From Muribaculaceae bacterium (GTDB lineage Bacteria > Bacteroidota > Bacteroidia > Bacteroidales > Muribaculaceae), in assembly GCA_902836725.1 (NCBI GenBank), contig CADFRV010000034.1:1-14111 (forward strand): a stretch of 14,111 nt of DNA, in the 5' to 3' direction. Both the position numbers and the translations under genes were made by a program. Position 1 is the stretch's first letter, and each line of letters opens with the position of its first letter. The notes beneath the pieces are model-generated. The model saw nothing but the letters and a program-made list of their open reading frames with translations, did no database searches and was not told the DNA's origin. Of this stretch, positions 1 to 7,121 are shown piece by piece.

Positions 1-232
1 GTCATAATGGCCCATCTGGGTCGTCGCCTGAGGGATTCGGGTTCGGTCATTGACCAAAGTCAACTCCCGTCACCCTCACCCTCATGCTCCTACCATCTGG
101 AACCATTCTTGGCCGAGCCAAGCGACCAAAGGTCGATGACTGACAACACCCTCCCCATCCGGACAGAAACAAGACGGTGTGTCATGAAAATAATCTTACA
201 GGCGAACTGACATATATATATTTTTTACAACA
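1..232. other. Hairpin-rich leader upstream of the portal-like gene; no convincing gene
   Basis: No convincing gene is visible here. One frame is open from the window edge to a stop at 208-210, but its translation is a Pro/Ser/Arg-rich string with no recognisable family. Another frame is open from the edge to a stop at 51-53, and a third stops at 5-7, so any of them could be the tail of an upstream gene. The stretch is dense in short perfect inverted repeats: CCCA/TGGG at 11-20, GGTCA/TGACC at 45-55, CTTGGC/GCCAAG at 108-122 with a 3-base loop, and directly abutting it CGACC/GGTCG at 123-135 with a 3-base loop. CCATCTGG occurs twice (12-19 and 93-100), as does GACCAAAG (52-59 and 124-131). 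An AT-rich run, TATATATATTTTTT, lies just before the start at 233. A structured leader RNA or a small RNA is possible but unproven. Confidence 0.4.
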
Positions 233-1693
233 ATGAATGAGAAAGACAAAAAACGTGCGCGCCATGTGCTTGAGGCTGCACATGGCGCCTGGATGCGGCT
301 CGCTCCGGTAAGGGAACGCCGGCGCCGCTATCTGCGCTACACCTATGGTGACCAGTGGAGCGATCCTGCCGTGGGCCCCGACGGGGAGATTACAACCGAA
401 GGGGAACTTGCCACTTCTGGTGGCCGCAAACCTCTGGCCAACAATCTTATCCGCCGGCTCGTGAAAACCGTGGTAGGACGGTACCGGATGAACGCCGAGG
501 GGGAGCGGAGAGACAACTCACCAATTGACACGGGAAAAGCCGCCCCTGCAGAGGAGGAGGGGTGGCGCAGACGCAATGAAATTGACGAACTCGATGCCCG
601 CACCCTCGAGGAGTTTCTGATCTCAGGTATGGCCGTGCACCATCTAAGCCGCGAGAGGCGTGTAAGAGGGGAGGGAGTATGGGTGGACGCTGTATCTCCC
701 GACGATTTCTTTGTGAATGCCATACGCGATGCGCGTGGACACGATATGGAGATGGCGGGGCGTCTTCTGAGTCTCGGTATCGGGGAAGTGGTGATGAGAT
801 TCGCGCGTGGCGACCGCGACAGGGCGGTTGAGCTGAGGCGCCTTTACGCTTCGCTGCAGGGAGCCTCGTCGGTGTTCTGTTCCGATACCATAGGCGCGGA
901 GGGGAACGGATCGTTTTTCCATGCTCCCGCCGGGCGATGCCGGGTAGTGGAAGTGTGGACCCTCGAGTGTGTGGAAAGGTGGCGGTGCCATGATCCTCTT
1001 GACGCCACTTTCCGGCTGATAGACGGCATGGAGCGTGAGAAGATGGAGCGAACGAACCGCCTCAGGCGGAAGGAGGGGTTGCCGCAGGTGGAAATGAGAT
1101 GGGAGACATGCACGGTGTGGCATTGCCGTATGCTTGCTCCCGACGGCACTGTGCTCGACGAGTATGATTCCCCTCTGAAAGGGGGCGCTCTCCCCTTTGC
1201 CGTGAAATTCTATCCCCTGGTGGACGGTGACGTACATTCACTTGTGGAGGATGTTCTCGATCAACAGCGGTATGTGAATATCCTTATAACGATGATGGAC
1301 CGCATGATGGAGACGGCGGCGAAAGGTGTGCTCCTCTTTCCGGTGGGATGCAAGCCCGACCATATAAGCTGGCGCGAGATCGCAAACCGGTGGGCCGATC
1401 CAGGGGGAATTGTTCCTTTCAAGCCGTTCATGGGGGCGGAGCCTCACCAGGTGGTGACACCGATGGCCGATATAGGCGCACGCGACATGCTCAAGACCCA
1501 GATAGACCTGTTCGAGGATGTCTCGGGAGTGAGCGGAGCGCTTATGGGCAAGGCGGCGGGAGCCGGTGTGGGCGTCGAGCGCTATGAGAGCGAGGTTCGC
1601 AATGCCGCTGTAGCTGTGCTCGACCTCCTGCGCACATTCAGCCATTTTACCGGCACGCGCGACAGGCTGGCCGCAGCTCTGGGAGCGAGGTAA
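233..1693 (+). CDS. P22-type phage portal-like protein, C-terminally short
   Basis: A 486-residue protein whose layout matches the core of P22-type portal proteins, the dodecameric ring through which phage DNA enters and leaves the capsid. Visible landmarks are an Arg-rich start with RYTYGDQW (35-42), NNLIRRLVKTVVGRYR (70-85), a helix with LEEFLISGMAVHHLSRERR (125-143), VSPDDFFVNAIRDARGHDM (154-172), VVEVWTLE (238-245), and LPFAVKFYPLVDGDVHSLVE (320-339) leading into VLDQQRYVNILITMMDRMME (341-360). A Gly-rich SGVSGALMGK (431-440) precedes the long closing helix. It ends where P22 portal (about 725 residues) would continue into its crown and barrel, so it is either a short variant or reduced. 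Start: ATG after an AT-rich run, no clear ribosome site. It is followed 127 bases later by two small genes. No terminase or capsid gene is visible; the left edge hides what lies upstream. The assignment rests on recalled motif order, not on a search. Confidence 0.72.
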   Translation: MNEKDKKRARHVLEAAHGAWMRLAPVRERRRRYLRYTYGDQWSDPAVGPDGEITTEGELATSGGRKPLANNLIRRLVKTVVGRYRMNAEGERRDNSPIDTGKAAPAEEEGWRRRNEIDELDARTLEEFLISGMAVHHLSRERRVRGEGVWVDAVSPDDFFVNAIRDARGHDMEMAGRLLSLGIGEVVMRFARGDRDRAVELRRLYASLQGASSVFCSDTIGAEGNGSFFHAPAGRCRVVEVWTLECVERWRCHDPLDATFRLIDGMEREKMERTNRLRRKEGLPQVEMRWETCTVWHCRMLAPDGTVLDEYDSPLKGGALPFAVKFYPLVDGDVHSLVEDVLDQQRYVNILITMMDRMMETAAKGVLLFPVGCKPDHISWREIANRWADPGGIVPFKPFMGAEPHQVVTPMADIGARDMLKTQIDLFEDVSGVSGALMGKAAGAGVGVERYESEVRNAAVAVLDLLRTFSHFTGTRDRLAAALGAR

Positions 1694-1753
1694 TTTCTCA
1701 GGCCACACTCCGATTTAACACTGGTGGGCATCGTTTTCGCACCGGTGACAACT

Positions 1754-1761
1754 TATCTTTG
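1754..1761 (+). promoter_or_regulatory. -7 promoter box for the two small genes
   Basis: TATCTTTG followed by C is an exact match to the Bacteroides -7 consensus TAnnTTTG. A weak -33 candidate, TTTTC, lies at 1734-1738. Transcription would begin around 1766-1768, inside the first arm of the hairpin at 1763-1786, giving a leader of about 55 bases to the start at 1821. This suggests the two small genes can be transcribed separately from the portal-like gene. Confidence 0.5.
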
Positions 1762-1762
1762 C

Positions 1763-1790
1763 AGCAGACTTCAACACGTGTCTGCTTTTT
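1763..1790 (+). terminator. Terminator-like hairpin after the portal-like gene
   Basis: AGCAGAC (1763-1769) pairs perfectly with GTCTGCT (1780-1786) across a 10-base loop and is followed by a T-run to 1790. This fits a factor-independent terminator for the portal-like gene, which stops 70 bases upstream. It starts two bases after the -7 box, so promoter and terminator are effectively superimposed. Confidence 0.5.
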
Positions 1791-1820
1791 CCTTTAAACC
1801 TGAAATTATTGATCTGAAGA

Positions 1821-2246
1821 ATGGAGAACTATCAAGAGAGGAACGCCGATTTCCTGAAGTCGGTGCAAGAATGGCAAGAGAGGGGTAAGGCACTCACAGG
1901 CCGTCCGTTGTCGGTGCGGACGGCGGTGAGAAAAGCCCTCGAAGGTGGCGCTCCCCGTTTTTACATCACACGGGAGCATGTATGGAAAAAGATGCGGGAG
2001 CGTCGCCGCCGTCTGCCTCCGGCTGAAAAACCCCACCGCCGTGCCATGTGGGAGGAGATCAGTCAGGCGCTTGAAGAGCGTCAGCGCCAGGTGCCGGGTG
2101 AAAGCCGGTGGGAGGCTCTGGATTATGTGCTGTGCCGCCATAGTCCGTCGGGATTTTTTATTACCGAGCCGTATGCACTGCGGCTTGTGTACAATGAGAT
2201 GAGAAAACGGGATACCAACAACAAGAAAAGAGACGGTAAACAATGA
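1821..2246 (+). CDS. Small basic protein of unknown function with an internally repeated aromatic-IT motif
   Basis: I do not recognise a named family. The 141-residue product is strongly charged and Arg/Lys-rich, with no signal peptide or membrane segment, so it is probably cytoplasmic and could bind nucleic acid. Two similar segments are visible: APRFYIT (44-50) leading to KKMRER (56-61), and PSGFFIT (109-115) leading to YNEMRKR (124-130). Each has the pattern [aromatic][aromatic]-I-T followed by a basic helix, and they are separated by an Arg/Glu-rich linker (62-95), which suggests an ancient tandem duplication. The ATG at 1821 follows the -7 box at 1754; there is no clear ribosome site. 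Its stop overlaps the next gene's start (ATGA), so the two are translationally coupled. Its position beside a portal-like gene suggests a phage origin, but the function is unknown. Confidence 0.6.
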   Translation: MENYQERNADFLKSVQEWQERGKALTGRPLSVRTAVRKALEGGAPRFYITREHVWKKMRERRRRLPPAEKPHRRAMWEEISQALEERQRQVPGESRWEALDYVLCRHSPSGFFITEPYALRLVYNEMRKRDTNNKKRDGKQ

Positions 2247-2731
2247 GAATAGAACTGAACGACAGCGCCATATGCGACGAGATACTCGCCCTCACCGCCC
2301 TGAGAAACAGCGGGAGGCGTGACAACGGCGAGGAGACCGCCCTTCTTACGCGCGACTGCCTGCCGGGACTGAGAAATATGGTGAGGATGATGTTTGCGGA
2401 AACGGTGGTGGAGCTGCACGGCTATGTGAGGGAGTGCGGTCTCGACGATGCCGATCCCGCGCCTAATCTTCCATATGGCGGTGAAAGCGGCATGAGGCTT
2501 ATGGTGGAGCTTACAACGGGAGCGGAACCGCAGGCGGGGATGTCATTGGCTATAAAACGCACTCTGGAGCATCTGGTGGCGGTGAAAGTGCTTGAAGCGA
2601 TTGCAGGACCGGGTGATCCGGAGTTTGCCGACACGCTTGGGGCGCAGCGTCTGGCGGCTCTGGGGAGTCTGAGGAATACCCTTGACAGTATGGAGAGCAT
2701 CCCGTCGGCGGTGACGGGCTACCGCTTCTGA
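2243..2731 (+). CDS. Small helical protein of unknown function, coupled to the preceding gene
   Basis: A 162-residue protein with no family I recognise, no signal peptide and no membrane span. It appears mostly alpha-helical, with an acidic N-terminus and amphipathic stretches around LRNMVRMMFAETVVELHGYV (43-62) and LAIKRTLEHLVAVKVLEAIA (101-120). It ends in a Ser/Thr/Gly-rich tail, VTGYRF. Its ATG overlaps the previous stop in an ATGA, indicating one operon. Small helical proteins next to a portal are often head-tail adaptors in phages (family knowledge), and the size is close to the P22 adaptor gp4, but I see no diagnostic similarity. The reading frame is intact and ends 20 bases before a long hairpin facing the minus-strand permease gene. 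Confidence 0.6.
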   Translation: MRIELNDSAICDEILALTALRNSGRRDNGEETALLTRDCLPGLRNMVRMMFAETVVELHGYVRECGLDDADPAPNLPYGGESGMRLMVELTTGAEPQAGMSLAIKRTLEHLVAVKVLEAIAGPGDPEFADTLGAQRLAALGSLRNTLDSMESIPSAVTGYRF

Positions 2732-2751
2732 ATCAGCGGTAAGCGTTAGGT

Positions 2752-2803
2752 TAATAATGGTGGTGTGCCGGAATTTGCGGATGACGGCATGCCACCGTTG
2801 TTA
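2752..2803. terminator. Bidirectional terminator hairpin between convergent genes
   Basis: GGTGGTGTGCCG (2759-2770) pairs over 12 positions (two G-U) with CGGCATGCCACC (2785-2796) around a 14-base loop. Seven further pairs, some G-U, extend it outward (2752-2758 with 2797-2803). The AT-rich outer arms would read as a U-rich or A-rich flank on either strand. The hairpin reaches the stop codon of the minus-strand permease gene and probably ends transcription from both sides. Confidence 0.6.
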
Positions 2804-4051
2804 TTTGCGGCGCAGCAGCAGGATGGCCGGCGTGATGAGCAATGCGACAGCTACAACAGACAACATGCAGACAAGAAGGTCTGAAGGCTCAAGAAGCACG
2901 GGGTAGGCATCGACAGACATAAGAGAGGGGTCGGCTGCGTTGAGCTTTATCCACCCGAAATGCTGCTGACACAATACCAGTGCCGATCCGAAAACAATTC
3001 CGGCCGTTCCGCCCAGAATCACTATAAGCCATCCCTGATTTACGAAAATGCGGTCTGTCAGGCTTTTTGTGCCACCCATGGCGCGGATTATATTCATGTT
3101 GCCCTCCTTTTCGAGCATCATCATCGAGAGGGTGGACACGATGTTGAACGACGCTATTATCAGAATAAAGCCAAGCATGAGGAATGTGATCCATTTCTCT
3201 ATGGCGATCATGCGGAATGCCTGCTCCTGTTGCCGGAAACGGTCTTTGACCTCTATGCCGAGAGGTGTGGCTGCTTTTTGGAGCGCGTCGGCAAGATATT
3301 CCATATCGGTGCCGGCTTCGGCCGTCACGGCGATGGCTGTGGCGGCATCGTCGTAGTTCAGAAGTTCTGCTGCGGTGCGGTAAGGGAGCAGTATCATGCT
3401 GCGGTCATATTCCTCCTGTTCGATCTGGTATACCCCTTTGGCACGCATCTGCCGTTTGCGGAACGCTCCCATTGGATTTGCCGGATTGATGCGCCCCTCG
3501 CGTCGCGGTTCATAGATCTCGAAGTCGCAGAGACCGTGAGTCGGACGCAGATTCAGCTGCATCGCCACCCCCACACTAAGCAAAGCACCGTCGTACGGCA
3601 CAGTGTCGGTATCGCTGTCGAGGAAACTTCCGTGAAACGTCTGTGCCCCGTCGATAATCACATCCCCTACTCCGGAGGCTTTGAGACCGGCATCGGTCAT
3701 CCCCTTTATCATCACCCCCATCTGCCTTTCACCGGCCACGGCAAACGCCTGTTCGGTGATCTCCGGCTCTGCGGCCGCCACACCCTGAATGGACCGCAGG
3801 ACCGTGCACAGCGAGTCGACCCCCTCCATGCTCTTTCCCGCAATGGGGGTAAGCCTGAAATCAGGGTCGAGTTTCGAGAGTTTCTGTCCGGCGAGCGAGC
3901 TGAACCCGTTGAAGACAGAGAGCACTATGATCATTGCGGCCGCTGCCACGGCAACCGCCATTACGGAGATGGCGGAAATGACGTTGACAGCACCGTGCGA
4001 CTTGCGCGACAACAGGTAGCGCAGCGCTATAGTTAAAGAAAGGCGAGACAA
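2801..4051 (-). CDS. LolC/LolE-type ABC transporter permease (FtsX family)
   Basis: A 416-residue inner-membrane permease of the lipoprotein-releasing LolCDE type, which hands outer-membrane lipoproteins to the periplasmic carrier. One N-terminal membrane segment (about 24-49, ending VLSVFNGF) is followed by a large periplasmic domain (50-285) with LDPDFRLTP (61-69), then the C-terminal FtsX domain with three membrane segments (about 288-312, 338-362 and 391-413). EKEGNMNIIRAMGG (314-327) is the cytoplasmic coupling-helix region that contacts the ATPase. The length and four-span layout are typical. No LolD ATPase gene is in the window, so a partner must be encoded elsewhere. The frame begins at TTG 19 bases after rbfA; no ATG is nearby, and this start lines up with the expected N-terminus of Bacteroidales homologues. 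It is cotranscribed with rbfA. Confidence 0.88.
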   Translation of the reverse strand: MSRLSLTIALRYLLSRKSHGAVNVISAISVMAVAVAAAAMIIVLSVFNGFSSLAGQKLSKLDPDFRLTPIAGKSMEGVDSLCTVLRSIQGVAAAEPEITEQAFAVAGERQMGVMIKGMTDAGLKASGVGDVIIDGAQTFHGSFLDSDTDTVPYDGALLSVGVAMQLNLRPTHGLCDFEIYEPRREGRINPANPMGAFRKRQMRAKGVYQIEQEEYDRSMILLPYRTAAELLNYDDAATAIAVTAEAGTDMEYLADALQKAATPLGIEVKDRFRQQEQAFRMIAIEKWITFLMLGFILIIASFNIVSTLSMMMLEKEGNMNIIRAMGGTKSLTDRIFVNQGWLIVILGGTAGIVFGSALVLCQQHFGWIKLNAADPSLMSVDAYPVLLEPSDLLVCMLSVVAVALLITPAILLLRRK

Positions 4052-4070
4052 TTGGTTTTGAGCCTGGGGG

Positions 4071-4421
4071 TTAGGATTGCGTATTCGTATTGTTGAGCAG
4101 CTTGTCGATATTCTCTATGTAGTCGAGCGAGTCATCGAGGTAGAAGCTGAGTTCCGGTGTCTTGCGGAGCTGAAAACGCACCTTCTGCGCCAGCTCGTAG
4201 CGGATGGTCTTGGCATTGCGTGTGATGTTCTCGAGTATCTCCTGCGCTTTTGAGGATGGGAATATCGAGAGGTATGCTTTCGCTATGCTGAGGTCGGGGC
4301 TGATGCGCACGGCGGATACCGAGACCAGTATGCCGTGGGTCTTGGCGGTCTGGAGACGCAGTATCTCGCTCAGCTCTTTCTGTAAAAGACGCGATATTTT
4401 GGCTTGGCGGGTAGTTTCCAT
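4071..4421 (-). CDS. rbfA: Ribosome-binding factor A
   Basis: RbfA is a small KH-like-fold protein that binds the immature 30S subunit near the 5' helix of 16S rRNA and assists late maturation and cold adaptation. The 116-residue length is typical. Characteristic parts are the N-terminal helix with RQAKISRLLQKELSEIL (5-21), the strand region VSAVRISPDLSIAKAYLSIF (35-54), and the C-terminal signature KTPELSFYLDDSLDYIENID (87-106). Starts at ATG, first gene of a minus-strand pair with the downstream Lol-type permease. A -7 promoter box lies about 100 bases upstream, with a near-palindrome inside the leader. Confidence 0.95.
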   Translation of the reverse strand: METTRQAKISRLLQKELSEILRLQTAKTHGILVSVSAVRISPDLSIAKAYLSIFPSSKAQEILENITRNAKTIRYELAQKVRFQLRKTPELSFYLDDSLDYIENIDKLLNNTNTQS

Positions 4422-4476
4422 AATAAGTAACTGTTCAAAATTAATTCATATTAATGTGGCGTCGCGGTGGTGTCCT

Positions 4477-4496
4477 TCCGTGTGCCGGCAGACGGA
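4477..4496. repeat. 20-bp near-perfect palindrome in the rbfA leader
   Basis: TCCGTGTGCC (4477-4486) abuts GGCAGACGGA (4487-4496); the two halves are inverse complements except at one pair, with no loop. It lies between the minus-strand -7 box and the rbfA start, so it would be in the rbfA leader RNA. It could be a dimeric operator or an RNA hairpin; the role is unknown. Confidence 0.45.
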
Positions 4497-4522
4497 TATC
4501 ATTATAACAAAACATCCTTGTG

Positions 4523-4530
4523 CAAAGTTA
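4523..4530 (-). promoter_or_regulatory. -7 promoter box for rbfA and the Lol-type permease
   Basis: Read on the minus strand the sequence is TAACTTTG followed by C, an exact TAnnTTTG match. No good -33 box is seen at the expected distance. The implied leader is about 95 bases. Confidence 0.5.
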
Positions 4531-4611
4531 ACAAAAAATCCGGTAGCATAGGAGTTGGCGGGGATAATTGTTAAATGTGTTAACAGGGCGTCGCGATTCG
4601 GCAAATTAGGT

Positions 4612-4619
4612 TAAATTTG
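4612..4619 (+). promoter_or_regulatory. -7 promoter box for the secreted endonuclease gene
   Basis: TAAATTTG matches TAnnTTTG and sits 49 bases before the ATG at 4669. No clear -33 element is seen. The 247-base divergent spacer (4422-4668) otherwise holds only AT-rich stretches and short palindromes such as GTTAAC at 4527 and 4579. Confidence 0.45.
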
Positions 4620-4668
4620 TACCCCTTTAAAGCGCCGGCGTGTAGGCGCGTCATTTTACGGAATATTT

Positions 4669-7104
4669 ATGATTAAGAGAATTCATGCCATGATCATGGC
4701 GGCCGTCTCCCTGACGCTGGGAGCAGCCGAACCCGCCAATTATTATTCTTCCTGCGAGGGGAAGACCGGCGAAGCGCTCCTGAAAGCTCTGGCAGGGGTG
4801 GTAAGCAATCACAAGAATGTGGGCTACGACGGATTGTGGGAGGTCTACAAGACTTCCGACGTGCATCCCGACGGCACTCTGTGGGACATTTACACCACAA
4901 AGAACTGGGGCAAGACTTTCACCAAATGCGGCAACTATAAGGTGATCGGCGACTGCATCAACCGCGAGCACTCTTTACCGAAAAGCTGGTGGGGAGGCAA
5001 CAAGGCCGCCCAGTATTCCGACGCTTACCATCTGTATCCTACCGACGGCAAAGTCAACGGCCAGCGCAGCAATTATCCCTACGGGGAATGCGCCGGCGGA
5101 AAATCATTGGCCAACAACGGCAGCGTGCGCGCTCTGGGACGTCTTGGCGCGAGCACGTTCAGCGGTTTCAGCGGCACAGTCTTCGAGCCTGACGACGAAT
5201 ACAAGGGGGATCTCGCCCGCTCTTATTTCTATATGGCCACCGCCTACAACAGCAGCATAGCGCAATGGACGGAGGGGAACGGCTCGCAGATGCTTGCGGG
5301 AAACTCATACCCCGTGTTCAAGGAATGGAGTCTCAACCTCCTGCTCAAATGGAGCCGTCAGGACCCTGTAAGCGACAAGGAGGTGAACCGCAACGAGGCC
5401 ATCAGCCGCCACCAGAACAACCGCAACCCCTTCATCGACCATCCTGAACTGGTGGAATATATCTGGGGCAACAAAAAGGGTGTGGCATGGTATATAGGCG
5501 CCGACAACGATCCCTCAATATATGCTCCCGCCGACGGCAGTGTCATAGACCTTGGCGTAAGTTCTACGGGAAGCACACGCTCCGTGCGGGTAGAGGTAAA
5601 AGGAACCGCACTGTCGGGTGACGTGCGTGCCTCGGTGAGCGGTGCAGGATTCAGCGTCACCCCCGTATCGCTGTCTGCAGATGTGGTAAACGGCGCCGGA
5701 AGCGCCGTCACTGTAAGCTATATGTCGGAGACGGCAGGCACCGCCTCGGGTGTGCTTACCCTCACTTCCGGAGATGTCACTAACGTATGCACGCTGCTGT
5801 GCGCGGCCGTTGACGGGCTCCCCGCCGGCGAGGCCACCAATGTGACCGAAACCTCTTTTGTGGCGCGTTGGAGCTGTATAGATGATCCCACCGATCTGTA
5901 TATAGTGAATGTATACCGCGACGGCGAGGAGATAGACGAGTCACCTATGAGCGTGCGTGCCGGTGACGAGATGCTCATGGTAGAGTCACTGGAGCCGAAG
6001 ACCACATACACCTACACCGTAAGCAACGGGCGCATCACCTCCGCTCCCGTGACTGTGACGACACTTGCCCCGCAGCCATCCATACAGCTTCTCTATGACG
6101 GGGATCTGGCTTTCGTGGCCATGCCCGGCGAACCGTCGGCTATCGCCGAACTCCTTATTGATGCCGACAACATATCGGAGGATATCACTGTAAGGGTAGA
6201 GGCTCCTTTCCGTGTGAGCACCGACAAATCAAACTGGGGGCTTACAACAACCCTCACACCCGATGAAGACCGTTTCTATCTGCAGATGCTTTCACAGAGC
6301 GAGGGTGTGTACAACAGCTCCATAATACTTAGCTCGGGCGATTATGTGAACGACGATGTGGATGTGCAGGGTACTGTTACCGCCACCCTTACTGATTTCC
6401 ATGAGGATTTCGAGGCAGACGCAGCCGGAGGGGGATCATACGGAGACAAGACCTACAAAGGCACCGCATGCACATGGAGCACCACAGCGCTTTTCGAGAA
6501 GAACGGTTCCAACTCCTATCCCCACGAAGGGGAGCAGGCCGCCCGCATGAATAAATCGGGCAACAGGCATCTCACTATGATGGAAAGCAAGCCCAACGGC
6601 ATCGGCACGCTCAGTTTCTGGGCACGCCTGTGGAGAGACGACAGCGCTCCCGCAGCTGTGGATGTGCTGGTATCGGCCGACAACGGGGCCACATGGGAGA
6701 AGATCTGTAGTGTGGAGATACCGGTGAATAAAGTTTCCGGCAGCGACAACCGGTATGCCGAATTCACAGCCGATATCAACCGCAGCGGTGCTGTGCGTCT
6801 GAAACTCGATCAGGTATCCGGCGCAAGAATAATGATCGACGATATCCGTCTCACACCGTATGGAAGCGGCTCGGGTGTGGAGAGCGCCAACGAGGCCGAC
6901 TACCATTCGTGGGACGCATACTGTCGCGGCGGTGAGCTGATCATAGAGAGCGACGGACGCTCCGGCGACGCTTCGGTTTACTCTGTGGACGGTACCCTGG
7001 TGTATGCCGGCTCCCTCGCGCAGGGAACAATGTCGTTGCCGCTTCCTGCGGGTCTCTACCTCGTCACGGTAGATGATTTCACCCGCCGCGTAGTGGTGAA
7101 GTGA
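4669..7104 (+). CDS. Secreted endonuclease I with beta-sandwich domains and T9SS sorting tail
   Basis: An 811-residue secreted nuclease. A signal peptide (about 1-20, ending GAA) is followed by an endonuclease I domain (about 25-275). Key motifs are NREHSLPKSWW (98-108), DAYHLYPTDGKVNGQRSNYP (118-137) and NNRNPFIDHP (250-259); His101 in NREH is the likely general base, with the nearby Asn/His residues binding the metal. Then come an Ig-like sandwich (about 285-380), a fibronectin type III-like domain (383-467), another sandwich (470-572) and a lectin-like jelly-roll domain (576-732) with the DNGATWEKI pattern. The last 70 residues form a Por/T9SS sorting domain ending GLYLVTVDDFTRRVVVK (795-811). 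The protein is therefore probably exported across the outer membrane by the type IX system and released or anchored at the surface, digesting extracellular nucleic acid for nutrients or biofilm turnover. It is single-gene, with its own promoter and terminator. Confidence 0.9.
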   Translation: MIKRIHAMIMAAVSLTLGAAEPANYYSSCEGKTGEALLKALAGVVSNHKNVGYDGLWEVYKTSDVHPDGTLWDIYTTKNWGKTFTKCGNYKVIGDCINREHSLPKSWWGGNKAAQYSDAYHLYPTDGKVNGQRSNYPYGECAGGKSLANNGSVRALGRLGASTFSGFSGTVFEPDDEYKGDLARSYFYMATAYNSSIAQWTEGNGSQMLAGNSYPVFKEWSLNLLLKWSRQDPVSDKEVNRNEAISRHQNNRNPFIDHPELVEYIWGNKKGVAWYIGADNDPSIYAPADGSVIDLGVSSTGSTRSVRVEVKGTALSGDVRASVSGAGFSVTPVSLSADVVNGAGSAVTVSYMSETAGTASGVLTLTSGDVTNVCTLLCAAVDGLPAGEATNVTETSFVARWSCIDDPTDLYIVNVYRDGEEIDESPMSVRAGDEMLMVESLEPKTTYTYTVSNGRITSAPVTVTTLAPQPSIQLLYDGDLAFVAMPGEPSAIAELLIDADNISEDITVRVEAPFRVSTDKSNWGLTTTLTPDEDRFYLQMLSQSEGVYNSSIILSSGDYVNDDVDVQGTVTATLTDFHEDFEADAAGGGSYGDKTYKGTACTWSTTALFEKNGSNSYPHEGEQAARMNKSGNRHLTMMESKPNGIGTLSFWARLWRDDSAPAAVDVLVSADNGATWEKICSVEIPVNKVSGSDNRYAEFTADINRSGAVRLKLDQVSGARIMIDDIRLTPYGSGSGVESANEADYHSWDAYCRGGELIIESDGRSGDASVYSVDGTLVYAGSLAQGTMSLPLPAGLYLVTVDDFTRRVVVK

Positions 7105-7121
7105 TGGTTTAGACATAATGA

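Noticed and set aside
7..210. A 67-codon frame open from the left edge
   Set aside because: Pro/Ser/Arg-rich with no family resemblance, overlaps several perfect hairpins, and has no promoter or ribosome signal; kept only as a possible tail of an upstream gene.
2732..2800. Prophage attachment site at the right end of the portal locus
   Set aside because: No tRNA, integrase or direct repeat is visible; the spacer is accounted for by the long hairpin.
2960..4036. A 358-codon plus-strand frame opposite the Lol-type permease
   Set aside because: Antisense to a clearly recognised gene; His/Arg/Cys-rich translation without domains, as expected from the complementary strand of GC-rich codons.
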